A stretch of DNA of 64,000 bases, from assembly GCF_003344965.1 (NCBI RefSeq), contig NZ_CP031194.1:5642001-5706000 (forward strand), written 5' to 3'. This DNA is from Streptomyces paludis (lineage in GTDB: Bacteria > Actinomycetota > Actinomycetes > Streptomycetales > Streptomycetaceae). A program made the position numbers and the translations under genes. Positions 53,526-61,867 of this stretch are shown here, one piece after another. How positions within the stretch are numbered: position 1 is the first letter of the stretch; the number at the start of each line of letters is the position of its first letter. The notes beneath the pieces were generated by a model, which saw only the letters and a program-made list of their open reading frames with translations, did not search any database and was not told the origin of the DNA.

Positions 53526-53773
53526 CGCCCGCCGCCCGAGTGCATGTCGTCCATCCCGCCGCCGCGGTCGTCCTGCCACCCCGTACCGGAGTCACCACCG
53601 GAGACCGACCCGGGGCGCATCCCGGGGGCGACCGGCCCGATGGCCGATCCGATCCCGTACGAGAGACCGAACACCGCGACGAGCAGCACCAGGAACCCGG
53701 TGAGCGCGGGCGGCGGCAGCCACCGGGCGGGCGCGTCGGAGCCCGGGGGACGCTGCTGTCGTTGATCTGCCAT
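53522..53773 (-). CDS. Small membrane protein preceding the copper ATPase
   Basis: An 83-residue protein with one hydrophobic segment (about 25-45) and an exposed Gly/Asp-rich tail ending GGGMDDMHSGG, which contains Met and His. ATG 53773 has GGAG five bases upstream; its stop overlaps the copA ATG. I do not recognise the family. Its position suggests an accessory role to CopA, for example metal donation or stabilisation. Confidence 0.65.
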   Translation of the reverse strand: MADQRQQRPPGSDAPARWLPPPALTGFLVLLVAVFGLSYGIGSAIGPVAPGMRPGSVSGGDSGTGWQDDRGGGMDDMHSGGGR

Positions 53774-54075
53774 CACCACTCCAGAGACGGAGGCCCGCGG
53801 TCATACGGGGAGAGCGCGGGAAGAGCGCGGGGGAGGTACGAAGGCCCGGCGGCGTGTTCAGCAGGGCCCCCGGGCACCATGCTGACACGCCGGGCATCCG
53901 TCCCCGCCCGCCCGAACGGCCTCCCCACACGTGACGTTTCTCCCGGCAGGGCGCGGGAACTGGAAGGGCTCGCGATCCGACGAACCGGCCGCGCGGGGAC
54001 CGTGAAGACCGGGCCGGGCAGGCGCGGAGGCGGGCAGGGGAGGAGCCGCTCGGAGGTCCCCGACACCTGCCCCCA
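53774..54075. promoter_or_regulatory. Promoter region of the copper operon
   Basis: 302 bp between nikE and the small membrane gene, all on the minus strand. On that strand GAAAC (53940-53936) and CGTT (53918-53915) are 17 bp apart, an ECF-like -35/-10 arrangement of low specificity. Near the gene is a tandem AGAGCGCGGG-type repeat (53810-53835). No clear CsoR box is visible. Part of the left-over G-rich sequence may be the nikE terminator. Confidence 0.3.
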
Positions 54076-54732
54076 CTACGCGTCCGCGGCCTCCCAGTTG
54101 ACCGTCCGGTCGCACCACCGGCCCAGAAGGGTCCGGTCATGCCCCACGGCGAGCAGACCGGCGCCGCTCGCCGCCCGGTAGTCCTCCACGACCGCGACCA
54201 GCGCGGCGCTGGTGGAGGCGTCCAGCATGGCGGTCATCTCGTCGCAGATCAGCCAGCGGGGACGGAGCCCGAGGGCGCGGGCCAGACAGGCGCGCTGGAG
54301 CTGGCCGTCGCTGACCTCGTGCGGGCGCCGGGTCAGCAGATCGGGGGTCAGCCCCACGGCTTCGGCCAGCTCGGCCACCCGGCCGGGCGCCTCCTCCCGG
54401 CGGCCGGTGGCGCGCAGCGGCTCGGCGATGAGGTCGGTGAGCCGCAGCCGGGGGTCCGCGGCGAGCCGGGGCTGCTGGAAGACGACGCCTACGGCGGTCC
54501 GCTGGGCGCGCGGGGCGCGGTGGCGCCAGCGGCTCACCGGCTCACCGTCCAGCAGCAGCGCCCCGGCGTCGGGACGGTGGAGCAGGGCCGCGACGCGCGC
54601 CACGGTGGACTTGCCGCAGCCGCTGGGACCGAGCAGACCGATGGCCTCGCCGGGCCCGACGGCCAGGGAGAAGTCCCGTACGACGGGGGCGCGCCGGTCG
54701 TAGCCGGCGGTGATGGAGCGCAGCTCAAGCAC
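54076..54732 (-). CDS. nikE: Nickel/peptide-type ABC importer ATPase, short subunit
   Basis: A 218-residue ATPase: Walker A GPSGCGKST, altered signature VSDGQLQRACLARAL, Walker B WLICDEMTAMLD and switch His in VGHDRTLLG. It lacks the C-terminal oligopeptide extension found in its partner. GTG 54732 with GGAGGAG upstream overlaps the preceding gene by 8 bp. It is fifth of five importer genes. The nickel assignment depends on the Nur-box match upstream of the operon; peptide transport is the alternative. Confidence 0.7.
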   Translation of the reverse strand: MLELRSITAGYDRRAPVVRDFSLAVGPGEAIGLLGPSGCGKSTVARVAALLHRPDAGALLLDGEPVSRWRHRAPRAQRTAVGVVFQQPRLAADPRLRLTDLIAEPLRATGRREEAPGRVAELAEAVGLTPDLLTRRPHEVSDGQLQRACLARALGLRPRWLICDEMTAMLDASTSAALVAVVEDYRAASGAGLLAVGHDRTLLGRWCDRTVNWEAADA

Positions 54733-55759
54733 GGATCTCCTCCGGCGCGTGCGGATGGTGGCAGGCGACCGCGCCGGCCATCGGCGGCTGTTCGGCGCAG
54801 ACGCCGGTGGCCAGGGCGCAGCGGGCGGCGAAGGCGCAGCCGCCGGGGAGGTCACCGAGTTCGGGCGGCATGCCGGGGATGGGGGTGAAGGCGCGCTCGG
54901 GCAGCGCTTCGAGGAGGCCCCGGCTGTACGGGTGGCGGGGGCCGGGCGCGCCGAAGAAGCGTGCCGCGTCGGTGAGTTCGACGATGCGGCCCGCGTACAT
55001 GACCGCCACCCGGTCGGCGATGCGTGCGGCGGCCGTCAGATCGTGGGTGATCATCAGCAACGCCCGGCCCGCCTCGTCCACGTGCCGCCGCAGTTCGTCG
55101 ACCGTGTGCTCCACGAGATCGCGGTCGAGTCCGGTGGTCGGTTCGTCGGCGAGCAGGACGGGCGCCTCCCCGGCGAGGGCCAGGGCGGTGGCGGCGCGCT
55201 GGGCGAGTCCGCCGGAGAGTTCGTGCGGATGGCGGTCGAGATGGCCGGCGGGGAACGCGGCGCGTGCGGCGGCCTCCTCCGCGGCGGTACGCAGGGCCGC
55301 CCGCCCGCGGATGCCCCTCAACGCGGCAACGGTCTCGGCCAGTTGGGAGCGGGTGGTCCGGACGGGGGTCAGATGCGCCGCCGGGCTCTGCGGGATGAGC
55401 CCGATCCGGCGGCCCCGGACCGTACGGGCCAGGGTGCGTTCGTCGGCGGCGAGCAGGTCGAGAGCACCGCCGTGGGGGCCGCCGAGGCGGGCCTCGCCCG
55501 CGGTCTGCGCGTTGGCGGGGAGCAGACCGAGCAGGGCGGAGGCGAGGACGGACTTGCCGCAGCCGCTCTCCCCGATCAGGGCCAGGCACTCGCCCGCCGC
55601 CACATCGAAGTGGGCGTCGGTGACGGCGGCGACGCGACGCCCGCCGGGCATCAGGAAACGCACCGAAAGGCCGCGTACGGACAGGGCGGCGGTGCCCACG
55701 GCGGTGCCCGCACCCGTGTCCACGGCGGTGCTCGCGGCGGTGTCCGAGGCGGTGTTCAC
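54725..55759 (-). CDS. nikD: Nickel/peptide-type ABC importer ATPase, long subunit
   Basis: A 344-residue OppD/NikD-like ATPase: Walker A GESGCGKS, signature LSGGLAQRAATALAL, Walker B VLLADEPTTGLD and switch His in MITHDLTAAARIADR. The C-terminal extension holds the Cys-containing motif GGCAFAARCALATGVC common in this group. The N terminus carries a Thr/Ala repeat (AVDTGAGTAVGTAA). The GTG start overlaps the permease stop (GTGA). Confidence 0.7.
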   Translation of the reverse strand: MNTASDTAASTAVDTGAGTAVGTAALSVRGLSVRFLMPGGRRVAAVTDAHFDVAAGECLALIGESGCGKSVLASALLGLLPANAQTAGEARLGGPHGGALDLLAADERTLARTVRGRRIGLIPQSPAAHLTPVRTTRSQLAETVAALRGIRGRAALRTAAEEAAARAAFPAGHLDRHPHELSGGLAQRAATALALAGEAPVLLADEPTTGLDRDLVEHTVDELRRHVDEAGRALLMITHDLTAAARIADRVAVMYAGRIVELTDAARFFGAPGPRHPYSRGLLEALPERAFTPIPGMPPELGDLPGGCAFAARCALATGVCAEQPPMAGAVACHHPHAPEEIRA

Positions 55760-56685
55760 AGCATCAGCTCCGATCGGCGCCGGGGATTGATCCGCTCCCG
55801 CCAGGCCCCGGAGAGTCCGGCGAGGGCGAGGGTCGGGACGATGAGGAACAGCCCGGGAAAGAGCGTCGGCCACCACTGCCCGGCGAGCAGTGTGCCGCGG
55901 GCGTTCTGGATGAGATTGCCGAGGCTCGCCAGATGGCTGGGCAGGCCGAGCCCGAGGAACGACAGGGCGGACTCGTGCCACATGGCGTGCGGCACCATCA
56001 GTACGGCGGCGAGCGCGGCCTGCGGCAGTACGGCGGGCAGGAGATGCCGTACGGTCACCCGCCATCGCGACGCGCCGCCGGAGACCGCCGCGTCGATGTA
56101 CGGGCGCGAGCGCAGGGACAGCACCTCGGCGCGGACGATCCGGGCCGTCGACACCCAGTGGGTGAGCCCGACCGAGACCACCACCGGCCAGACCCCGGGG
56201 CGGAACATGGCCACGATGAAGATGCCCAGCAGCAGATGGGGGACCGACGAGAACGTGTCGACCAGCCGCATCACACCCCGGTCGGCCCAGCCGCCGAGCG
56301 CCCCGGCCGCGGCGCCGACGGCCGTCCCGATCACCGTCGCCGTCAGGGCCGCCACGAGCCCGACGAACAAGGACACCCGCAGCCCGTAGACACAGCGCAG
56401 CAGCAGGTCCCGGCCGACGTCGTCGGTGCCGAACGGGTGGGCCCAGGACGGCGGCAGCAGCTTCGCGGCCAGATCGACGGCCTGCTGGTCGAGCTGGACC
56501 AGCGGCGGCACGAGCAGCACCGCGAGGACGGTCACGGCGACCAGGGCGACGGAGACACGCACCCGGACGGTACGGGTGGAGCGCCGGCGCGTGCCGTAGG
56601 AGCGCCAGCCCGGCTCGGCCGGCGCCTCAACAGGCGCATCGGCCGTCGACGTCACGTCAACCGGCGCCTCAGCCATGGGAGTCAT
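55756..56685 (-). CDS. nikC: Nickel/peptide-type ABC importer permease 2
   Basis: A 309-residue DppC/NikC-type permease with about six membrane segments. An N-terminal cytoplasmic stretch precedes the first; HPFGTDDVGRDLLLRCVYGLR is the family signature after it. The EAA-type loop is YIDAAVSGGASRWRVTVRHLLP. Its ATG shares a base with the upstream permease stop (TGATG), with a GTG three bases earlier as alternative. Confidence 0.72.
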   Translation of the reverse strand: MTPMAEAPVDVTSTADAPVEAPAEPGWRSYGTRRRSTRTVRVRVSVALVAVTVLAVLLVPPLVQLDQQAVDLAAKLLPPSWAHPFGTDDVGRDLLLRCVYGLRVSLFVGLVAALTATVIGTAVGAAAGALGGWADRGVMRLVDTFSSVPHLLLGIFIVAMFRPGVWPVVVSVGLTHWVSTARIVRAEVLSLRSRPYIDAAVSGGASRWRVTVRHLLPAVLPQAALAAVLMVPHAMWHESALSFLGLGLPSHLASLGNLIQNARGTLLAGQWWPTLFPGLFLIVPTLALAGLSGAWRERINPRRRSELML

Positions 56686-57677
56686 CACATATCACTGAGC
56701 TTCACCCTCGGGTCGAAGAGTCCGTACAGCAGGTCTGCGAGCAGGTTGCCGGCCAGGACGGCCACCGCCGACAGCGTCGCGAGGGCCGCCAGGAGCGGGA
56801 AGTCGACGGCGGTGGCCGCCTCCACCGTGGCCGCGGCGACGCCCGGCCAGCTGAAGACGGTCTCCACCAGCAGGGCGCCGGTGATGAGTTCGGGCACGCG
56901 GGTGCCGATCAGCGTCAGCACCGGGAGCAGTCCGGAGCGCAGCGCGTGGCCCAGCAGGACGGTGCGTTCGCTCAGACCGCGGGCCCGTGCCCCGCGCACC
57001 GGGTCCTCCGCCAGGGCGTCGCCGACGCCCTGGCGTACGTACAGCGTGAACCAGGGCAGCTGGGAGACGGCGAGCACACCGGCGGGCAGGACGAGGTGGC
57101 GCGCCACCTGGCCCGCGGTGACGACCTCGCTCGCGGTGTCGGTCAGGCCGCCCGCCGGCAGGAGGTCCAGGCGCAGGGCGAAGAGCCAGACCGCGAGCAG
57201 GGCGGTCCAGAACACCGGGGCTGCCGACAGGGTGTACGCGAGCGAGGTGATCGCGCGGTCGAGCGGGCCGCCCGGCCGGCGGGCGGCCAGCACCCCGAGC
57301 GCCGTGCCGGCCAGGACGGCCGCCGCGAAGGCGACCGCGCACAGCAGCGCGGACCAGACCAGGCGCTCCCCGATCACCTCGGCCACCGGCTGGCGCGCCA
57401 CGCTCGACTGGCCGAGATCGCCGGTGAGCGCGGAGGTCAGCCAGTCCCACCAGCGCCCGGCGAAGGGCCGGTCCACACCGAGGTTGGCCCGCAGCCGGTC
57501 CAGGGTCTCCTGGTCGGCGCCGAGGGCGGCGGTTCCCGCGTACGCCCTGACGGGGTCGAACGGGGAGACCGCGGCGATCGCGAACATGCCGAAAGTGACG
57601 AGGAGCAGGACCGGGACGGCGAACAGGGCGCGCCGCCCGGTCAGCCGCGCCATGGCTCTCCAGGGCAGTGGGCTCAC
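56685..57677 (-). CDS. nikB: Nickel/peptide-type ABC importer permease 1
   Basis: A 330-residue DppB/NikB-type permease with six membrane segments. The large first external loop contains RANLGVDRPFAGRWWDWLTSALTGDLGQS, and the EAA-type loop is EDPVRGARARGLSERTVLLGHALR. The GTG start overlaps the binding-protein stop (GTGA). It forms the membrane channel with the next gene product. Confidence 0.72.
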   Translation of the reverse strand: MSPLPWRAMARLTGRRALFAVPVLLLVTFGMFAIAAVSPFDPVRAYAGTAALGADQETLDRLRANLGVDRPFAGRWWDWLTSALTGDLGQSSVARQPVAEVIGERLVWSALLCAVAFAAAVLAGTALGVLAARRPGGPLDRAITSLAYTLSAAPVFWTALLAVWLFALRLDLLPAGGLTDTASEVVTAGQVARHLVLPAGVLAVSQLPWFTLYVRQGVGDALAEDPVRGARARGLSERTVLLGHALRSGLLPVLTLIGTRVPELITGALLVETVFSWPGVAAATVEAATAVDFPLLAALATLSAVAVLAGNLLADLLYGLFDPRVKLSDM

Positions 57678-59269
57678 GGCTTGGGCCGCCAGTCCTCAAG
57701 GTTCCACCAGGGGCCGCTGGCGAAGCCGTGCTCATGCGGTTCGAGCTGGGTGGTGGGGCCCGTCCAGCGGTCGGCGAGGACGTAGACATGGTCGATGTGG
57801 GTGAGGAAGGTGGAGCCGGGGTTCTTCACCAGCTCGCGCTGGAGCGTGTCGTACGCCGTCTTCCGCGTCGTCTCGTCCTGGCCGCGGCGGCCGGTGTCGA
57901 GGGCCTTGTCCACGACGGGGGAGTCGTAGCGGCCCATGTTGTTGTAGCCGTTGCCGGCGAGGGAGGAGTGCAGCAGGGTGTAGAGGCCGAAGTCGGGGTC
58001 GCCGGTGCTGCCGCCGCCCGCGAGGACCGCGTCGTCCTTCATCCGGGGCTGGATGACCTCCCAAGGGGCGCTCTCGGCCGTCACGTCGATGCCGGCCTTC
58101 TTGGCGTCGGACGCGAAGGCGAGGGCGTGGTCCTGGCGGACCTTGTCGCCGGAGGGGAAGAGCAGGGTGAAGGCCGCTCGCAGCCCGTCCTTGGCGCGGA
58201 TGCCGCCGGCACCGGTCTTCCAGCCCGCCCGCTCCAGGATCCGCTGGGCCTTCGCGAGGTCCCGGGGGCGCTCGATGCCCCGCGCGAACCACAGGTCGTC
58301 GACGGGCAGCGGCCCGTAGGCGGGGCGGCCGGCGCCGTCGAGGATCTTGTCGACCATGGCCTCGCGGTCCACGGCGGCGTCGAGGGCCTGCCGGATCGCG
58401 CGGTCGCCGGTGACCTTGCCGGCGGTGGGGAGGGTGACCGTACGGAAGTCGTAGGACTTGGCGTGGTATGTCTTCTTGTCGCCGTCCTTGGCGAACGGGG
58501 CGGCGAGGTTGGGCGGGAGGACCGCGCCGTCGAGGTCACCGGAGCGCAGCCGGGTGGCCCGTACGTCGTCGTCCCCGATGACCGCCATGGTGACCGTCCT
58601 CACCGCGGGCGCGCCGCCCCAGTAGCGCGGATTGGCCTTGAAGGTGAGCTTCTCGCCCTTGCTCCAGGCGGAGAGGACATAGGGGCCGGTGCCGATCGGC
58701 TCCGTGTTGAAGGAGCCGGTGTTGGGATCCTGGCCACCGGCCGCGTGCTCGGGGACGACCGGCAGGACCGTACGGCCGGCGAAGGGCGCGTAGGGGTACT
58801 TGAGCGTGAAGACGACCTTGCCGTCGCCGTCGGCCCGTACCTCCTCGATGGCGTCCAGCTCGCTGCGGGCGGTGTTGTTGGTCTTCCCGTCGAGGATCGT
58901 GCGGTAGGTGAAGACCACATCGGCGGAGGTCAGCGGCTTGCCGTCGCTGAACTCGACGCCCTCGCGCAGGGTGTAGGTGTACGTCAGCCCGCCGTCGCCG
59001 ACCTCGGGCAGCGCCTTCGCCAGCGCGGGGGCGAGCTTCAGATCCTGGTCCCGGGCGAGCAGCCCGTCGAAGATCTTGGAGTTGCCGTCCTTGCCGTAGC
59101 CGAGCAGCGGACTGAGCGTGTCCGGCTCCGAGGCCACCCCGATCACCACCGACGCGCCATTGCCGGAACCGCCCGGACCACCGGAACCGCCTCCGGGCGC
59201 CGAACACGCGGCGGCCCCGCCGGCCATCGCCACGGCGACGGCGGCGCCTCGTATCCATCGGGTCGTCAT
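57674..59269 (-). CDS. nikA: Nickel/peptide-type ABC importer substrate-binding lipoprotein
   Basis: A 531-residue family 5 solute-binding protein. The lipoprotein signal ends near Cys22 (GAAAC), followed by a Gly/Ser tether. The family signature region is DGLLARDQDLKLAPALAKALPE and YTYTLREGVEFSDGKPLTSADVVFTY. The C terminus has EPHEHGF. Related proteins bind di- or oligopeptides, nickel or nickel-metallophore complexes. Start ATG 59269 gives the proper signal peptide. The Nur-like box 35-51 bp upstream is what favours nickel. Confidence 0.72.
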   Translation of the reverse strand: MTTRWIRGAAVAVAMAGGAAACSAPGGGSGGPGGSGNGASVVIGVASEPDTLSPLLGYGKDGNSKIFDGLLARDQDLKLAPALAKALPEVGDGGLTYTYTLREGVEFSDGKPLTSADVVFTYRTILDGKTNNTARSELDAIEEVRADGDGKVVFTLKYPYAPFAGRTVLPVVPEHAAGGQDPNTGSFNTEPIGTGPYVLSAWSKGEKLTFKANPRYWGGAPAVRTVTMAVIGDDDVRATRLRSGDLDGAVLPPNLAAPFAKDGDKKTYHAKSYDFRTVTLPTAGKVTGDRAIRQALDAAVDREAMVDKILDGAGRPAYGPLPVDDLWFARGIERPRDLAKAQRILERAGWKTGAGGIRAKDGLRAAFTLLFPSGDKVRQDHALAFASDAKKAGIDVTAESAPWEVIQPRMKDDAVLAGGGSTGDPDFGLYTLLHSSLAGNGYNNMGRYDSPVVDKALDTGRRGQDETTRKTAYDTLQRELVKNPGSTFLTHIDHVYVLADRWTGPTTQLEPHEHGFASGPWWNLEDWRPKP

Positions 59270-59303
59270 GAGCCCCACACCCCTTGCTGCGTTCCACACG
59301 CTC

Positions 59304-59320
59304 TTGCGCATAACTTGCAA
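59304..59320 (-). promoter_or_regulatory. Nur (nickel uptake regulator) box
   Basis: TTGCGC-N5-TTGCAA on the plus strand, matching the reported Streptomyces Nur consensus TTGCAA-N5-TTGCAA in spacing, with four of six bases in one half-site and all six in the other. ACTTGCAAGT (59313-59322) is also a 10-bp palindrome. It lies just upstream of the importer operon start, where bound Nur-Ni would repress. Confidence 0.65.
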
Positions 59321-59322
59321 GT

Positions 59323-59604
59323 GTGGGGTTACCCAGGAAGATCGCACATCAGTCCACCGTCTTTCCGGGGGCTGAACGGGAACTCCCCGGGGGAAGCGGC
59401 CGACTTCTGGAGAAAGCAGGGCAAGCGATCAGAAGACACGACCGATGGCACTACGCGTTCAGATCCTCGGCCCTCCTGCCGAGGTCAGGAGCGTGCTGCG
59501 GGAGACTGTACGAGGGCCCGCCGGACCTCTCCGGAGCCACGGGACCCCCGCCGGTGCCGACCTCGGCCACCACCGCGCGGACCCATGAGCAGAGAACGGA
59601 ACCC
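59323..59604. other. Gap between importer operon and HAD gene
   Basis: Beyond the Nur box up to the HAD start codon I see no gene or recognisable operator. It should contain the HAD promoter. An in-frame upstream extension of the HAD gene is open here but has no ribosome binding site or family similarity. Confidence 0.3.
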
Positions 59605-60456
59605 ATGCACTCCTCCGCCGGACATCGGAACCTGCCCAGCGAGCCGGTCGACATCAGGCTGATCGTCACCGACATGGACGGCACCCTCCTGGACGACTCC
59701 GGGAACCCGCCCCGGCGGCTGCGCCCGGTCCTGGCCCTGCTGCGCGAGCGCGGTGTGCTGTTCAGCCCGGCGAGCGGCCGCCAGTACGCCACCCTCGCCC
59801 GCCTCTTCAGCGGCGCCGACGACGGCATGGTCTTCATCGCGGAGAACGGCACCCAGGTGGTCCGCGACGGCAAGGAACTCGACTCCGACCCGCTGGACCC
59901 GGCCGTGGCCGCCCGTATCGTCAAGAAAGTCCGCGGGCTCGTCGCCGACGGCGTCGACGTGGGGGCCGTGGTCTGCGGCAAGCACCGCGCCTATACGGAA
60001 CGTACCGACGACGCCTTCCTGGCCCAGGTCGCCAAGTACTACGTCGCCCATGAGAGCGTCGAGGACGCCACCGCCGTGGACGACGAGATCAACAAGATAG
60101 CCCTCTTCGACTTCGGCCCCGCCGCCCTCGGCACCGCACCCGCCCTGACCGAGTTCGCCGCCACCCACCAGGTCGTCGTCTCCAGCGAGCACTGGATCGA
60201 CGTGATGAACCGCACCGCCAACAAGGGCGCCGCCCTCCGGCGCGTCCAGCGGGATCTGGGCATCACCCCCGCCCAGACCCTGGTGTTCGGGGACTACCTC
60301 AACGACCTGGAGATGCTCGACGCCGCCGAGTGGTCCTTCGCCATGGCCAACGCACACCCGGACGTCCTGGCCCGCGCCCGGTACGTCGCCCCCTCCAACA
60401 ACGACGACGGCGTCCTGAGCACCATCGAGCGCCTCCTGCGACTGCCCGCCTCCTAG
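59605..60456 (+). CDS. HAD-superfamily (Cof-type IIB) phosphatase
   Basis: A 283-residue cytoplasmic sugar-phosphate or nucleotide phosphatase. Motif I is VTDMDGTLLDD with nucleophile Asp23 and acid Asp25, motif II SPASGRQY, motif III Lys in NKGAALRRV, and motif IV FGDYLNDLEML. The cap is type C2B, as in the Cof/YwtE group. ATG 59605 is preceded by GGAACCC. It is followed by a convergent LacI gene whose regulon (sugar import) suggests a sugar phosphate substrate, but this is only context. Confidence 0.88.
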   Translation: MHSSAGHRNLPSEPVDIRLIVTDMDGTLLDDSGNPPRRLRPVLALLRERGVLFSPASGRQYATLARLFSGADDGMVFIAENGTQVVRDGKELDSDPLDPAVAARIVKKVRGLVADGVDVGAVVCGKHRAYTERTDDAFLAQVAKYYVAHESVEDATAVDDEINKIALFDFGPAALGTAPALTEFAATHQVVVSSEHWIDVMNRTANKGAALRRVQRDLGITPAQTLVFGDYLNDLEMLDAAEWSFAMANAHPDVLARARYVAPSNNDDGVLSTIERLLRLPAS

Positions 60457-60509
60457 GACCTCTTGTTTGGATCAGGCCGGCGAGTGTTCCGTACCGCGCC
60501 CGTGACGGC

Positions 60510-61538
60510 TCATCCCGCCGGGGCGCGGAGCGAGCTTCGCTCGATCACCGGCATGGGGATCAGCCGGCTGCCGGACGGCCCGCCGGTGTCGAGGAGCATC
60601 TCGACGGAGGCACGGCCCATGGCCTCGTGCGGCAGCGCGACGGTCGTGAGGCCGGGCCTGAGGTAGGAGGCGATTTCGTCGTTGTCGAAGGAGACCACGG
60701 AGACGTCGTGCGGGACGGACAGACCGCGGTCGCTCAGTGCCTGGTACGCGCCGAACGCGAGGCGGTCGTTCATGCAGAGCACGGCGCGGATGCCGCTCCG
60801 GCGTTCCAGCAGGGCGTGCACCGCGTCGTACCCGTGGTGCGGCTCCCAGTCCCAGCACGACTCCTCGGCGGTGAAGCGCAGTCCGCGCTCGGCCATCTCC
60901 GCGCGGATGCCGGCGATCCGCTGGGAGACGGTGGTGGAGCGGAAGAGCCCTCTCTCGGCCTCTTCGCTGTGCCCGATGAGGGCGATTCCCTCCCGGTGGC
61001 CGGCGTCGGCGAGGAGCCGCACCGCTGAGCGGCCCCCGGCGAGTTCGTCCGGAAGCACCGAGACGGGATGCTTCTTGTTCGTGGCGTTGAGCATGACCAC
61101 GCGTGTGCTCGACGGGATGTCGGGCACGAACAGCTCCCGGGCGCGCATGACGGCGAAGATGATGCCGTCGACCTGACGGTCGAGCACGGCTCCGATCGCC
61201 TCGGACTCGCGCGCCGGGTCGCCGCCGGTCTCCAGCACGAGTATGACGTGGCCCGCGCGCTGGGCGGCGTCCAGTGCGCCCCGGATCAAGCCGCTCGCGA
61301 AACGGGTGGTGGCGACGATGTCGGAGATGAACCCGATGGTGTGCGTCTTGTCGGTGCGCAGGCCGCGGGCGGCGACGTTCGGCCGGTACCCGAGTTCGGC
61401 CGCCGCCTCGTTGACGCGGGCATGCGCGTCGGCGGAGAGCCGGGTGTCCGGCCTGCCGTTGAGGATCATCGACGCGGCGGTCGTGGACAGCCCCGCGCGC
61501 CGGGCGACATCGGCGAGTGTGACGCGCTTGGGCGGCAT
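60510..61538 (-). CDS. LacI-family transcriptional repressor
   Basis: A 342-residue regulator. The N-terminal helix-turn-helix is VTLADVARRAGLSTTAASMILNG, followed by the hinge helix region YRPNVAARGLRTDKTHTIGF. The sugar-binding core resembles PurR/RbsR (GIRAVLCMNDRLAFGAYQAL, VSVVSFDNDEIASYLRPGLTTV). ATG 61538 has GAGAGGA five bases upstream. It is divergent from the sugar ABC importer and probably represses it and itself through the half-sites at 61674-61701, released by the transported sugar. Confidence 0.92.
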   Translation of the reverse strand: MPPKRVTLADVARRAGLSTTAASMILNGRPDTRLSADAHARVNEAAAELGYRPNVAARGLRTDKTHTIGFISDIVATTRFASGLIRGALDAAQRAGHVILVLETGGDPARESEAIGAVLDRQVDGIIFAVMRARELFVPDIPSSTRVVMLNATNKKHPVSVLPDELAGGRSAVRLLADAGHREGIALIGHSEEAERGLFRSTTVSQRIAGIRAEMAERGLRFTAEESCWDWEPHHGYDAVHALLERRSGIRAVLCMNDRLAFGAYQALSDRGLSVPHDVSVVSFDNDEIASYLRPGLTTVALPHEAMGRASVEMLLDTGGPSGSRLIPMPVIERSSLRAPAG

Positions 61539-61637
61539 GGATTCCTCTCGTCCGGCGTGGTGAGCCGGCCCGCGTGTTGTTGGTCCCAAGGTTGGTCTCA
61601 AGACAATCACGGCGCCCGGTGTGCCGGGAACTCCCCT

Positions 61638-61666
61638 TGACAGTGGTCATCCCGCGACCGACTATG
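61638..61666 (+). promoter_or_regulatory. Sigma-70-type promoter of the sugar importer
   Basis: TTGACA (61638-61643) is a perfect -35 consensus. GACTAT (61661-61666) follows after 17 bp; TATGAG three bases further is an alternative -10. Transcription would start at about the first LacI half-site. Confidence 0.55.
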
Positions 61667-61673
61667 AGCACCG

Positions 61674-61701
61674 CTAAATGCTTTTAGCTAGCAGTTTAGC
61701 C
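61674..61701. promoter_or_regulatory. LacI-type operator cluster
   Basis: GCTAAA-N4-TTTAGC (61674-61689) is a perfect inverted repeat. It is followed by a second, imperfect pair sharing bases with it (GCTAGC then TTTAGC, ending 61701). The position right after the promoter fits repression by the divergent LacI protein. Confidence 0.6.
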
Positions 61702-61867
61702 CCGTTTGGGGCGTGGGTTCCCGGGGGTCCCTCCCGGGGTCTCTCGGGGCCCGCATCCCGAACGCCCACCCCTGGAGTCGACCGCCGCGGCAAGCGTCAG
61801 CGGCACCCGCCTGTGCTCGGCCGGAGGGACCTCCCGCGGAGCACGCTCGGACAACGGAGTCTTGTAG

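Larger units (their letters stand above)
61539..61867. promoter_or_regulatory. Divergent control region, LacI gene / sugar importer
   Basis: 329 bp containing the importer promoter (61638-61666) and operator cluster (61674-61701), listed separately. Downstream, 61702-61780 holds G/C runs (CCCGGGGG, CCCGGGG) able to form hairpins in the long leader of the binding-protein mRNA. Confidence 0.5.

Noticed and set aside
59323..59604. Extension of the HAD phosphatase by about 94 N-terminal residues.
   Set aside because: The frame is open but begins near the Nur box, lacks a ribosome binding site and has no resemblance to HAD proteins. The ATG at 59605 gives the usual family length.
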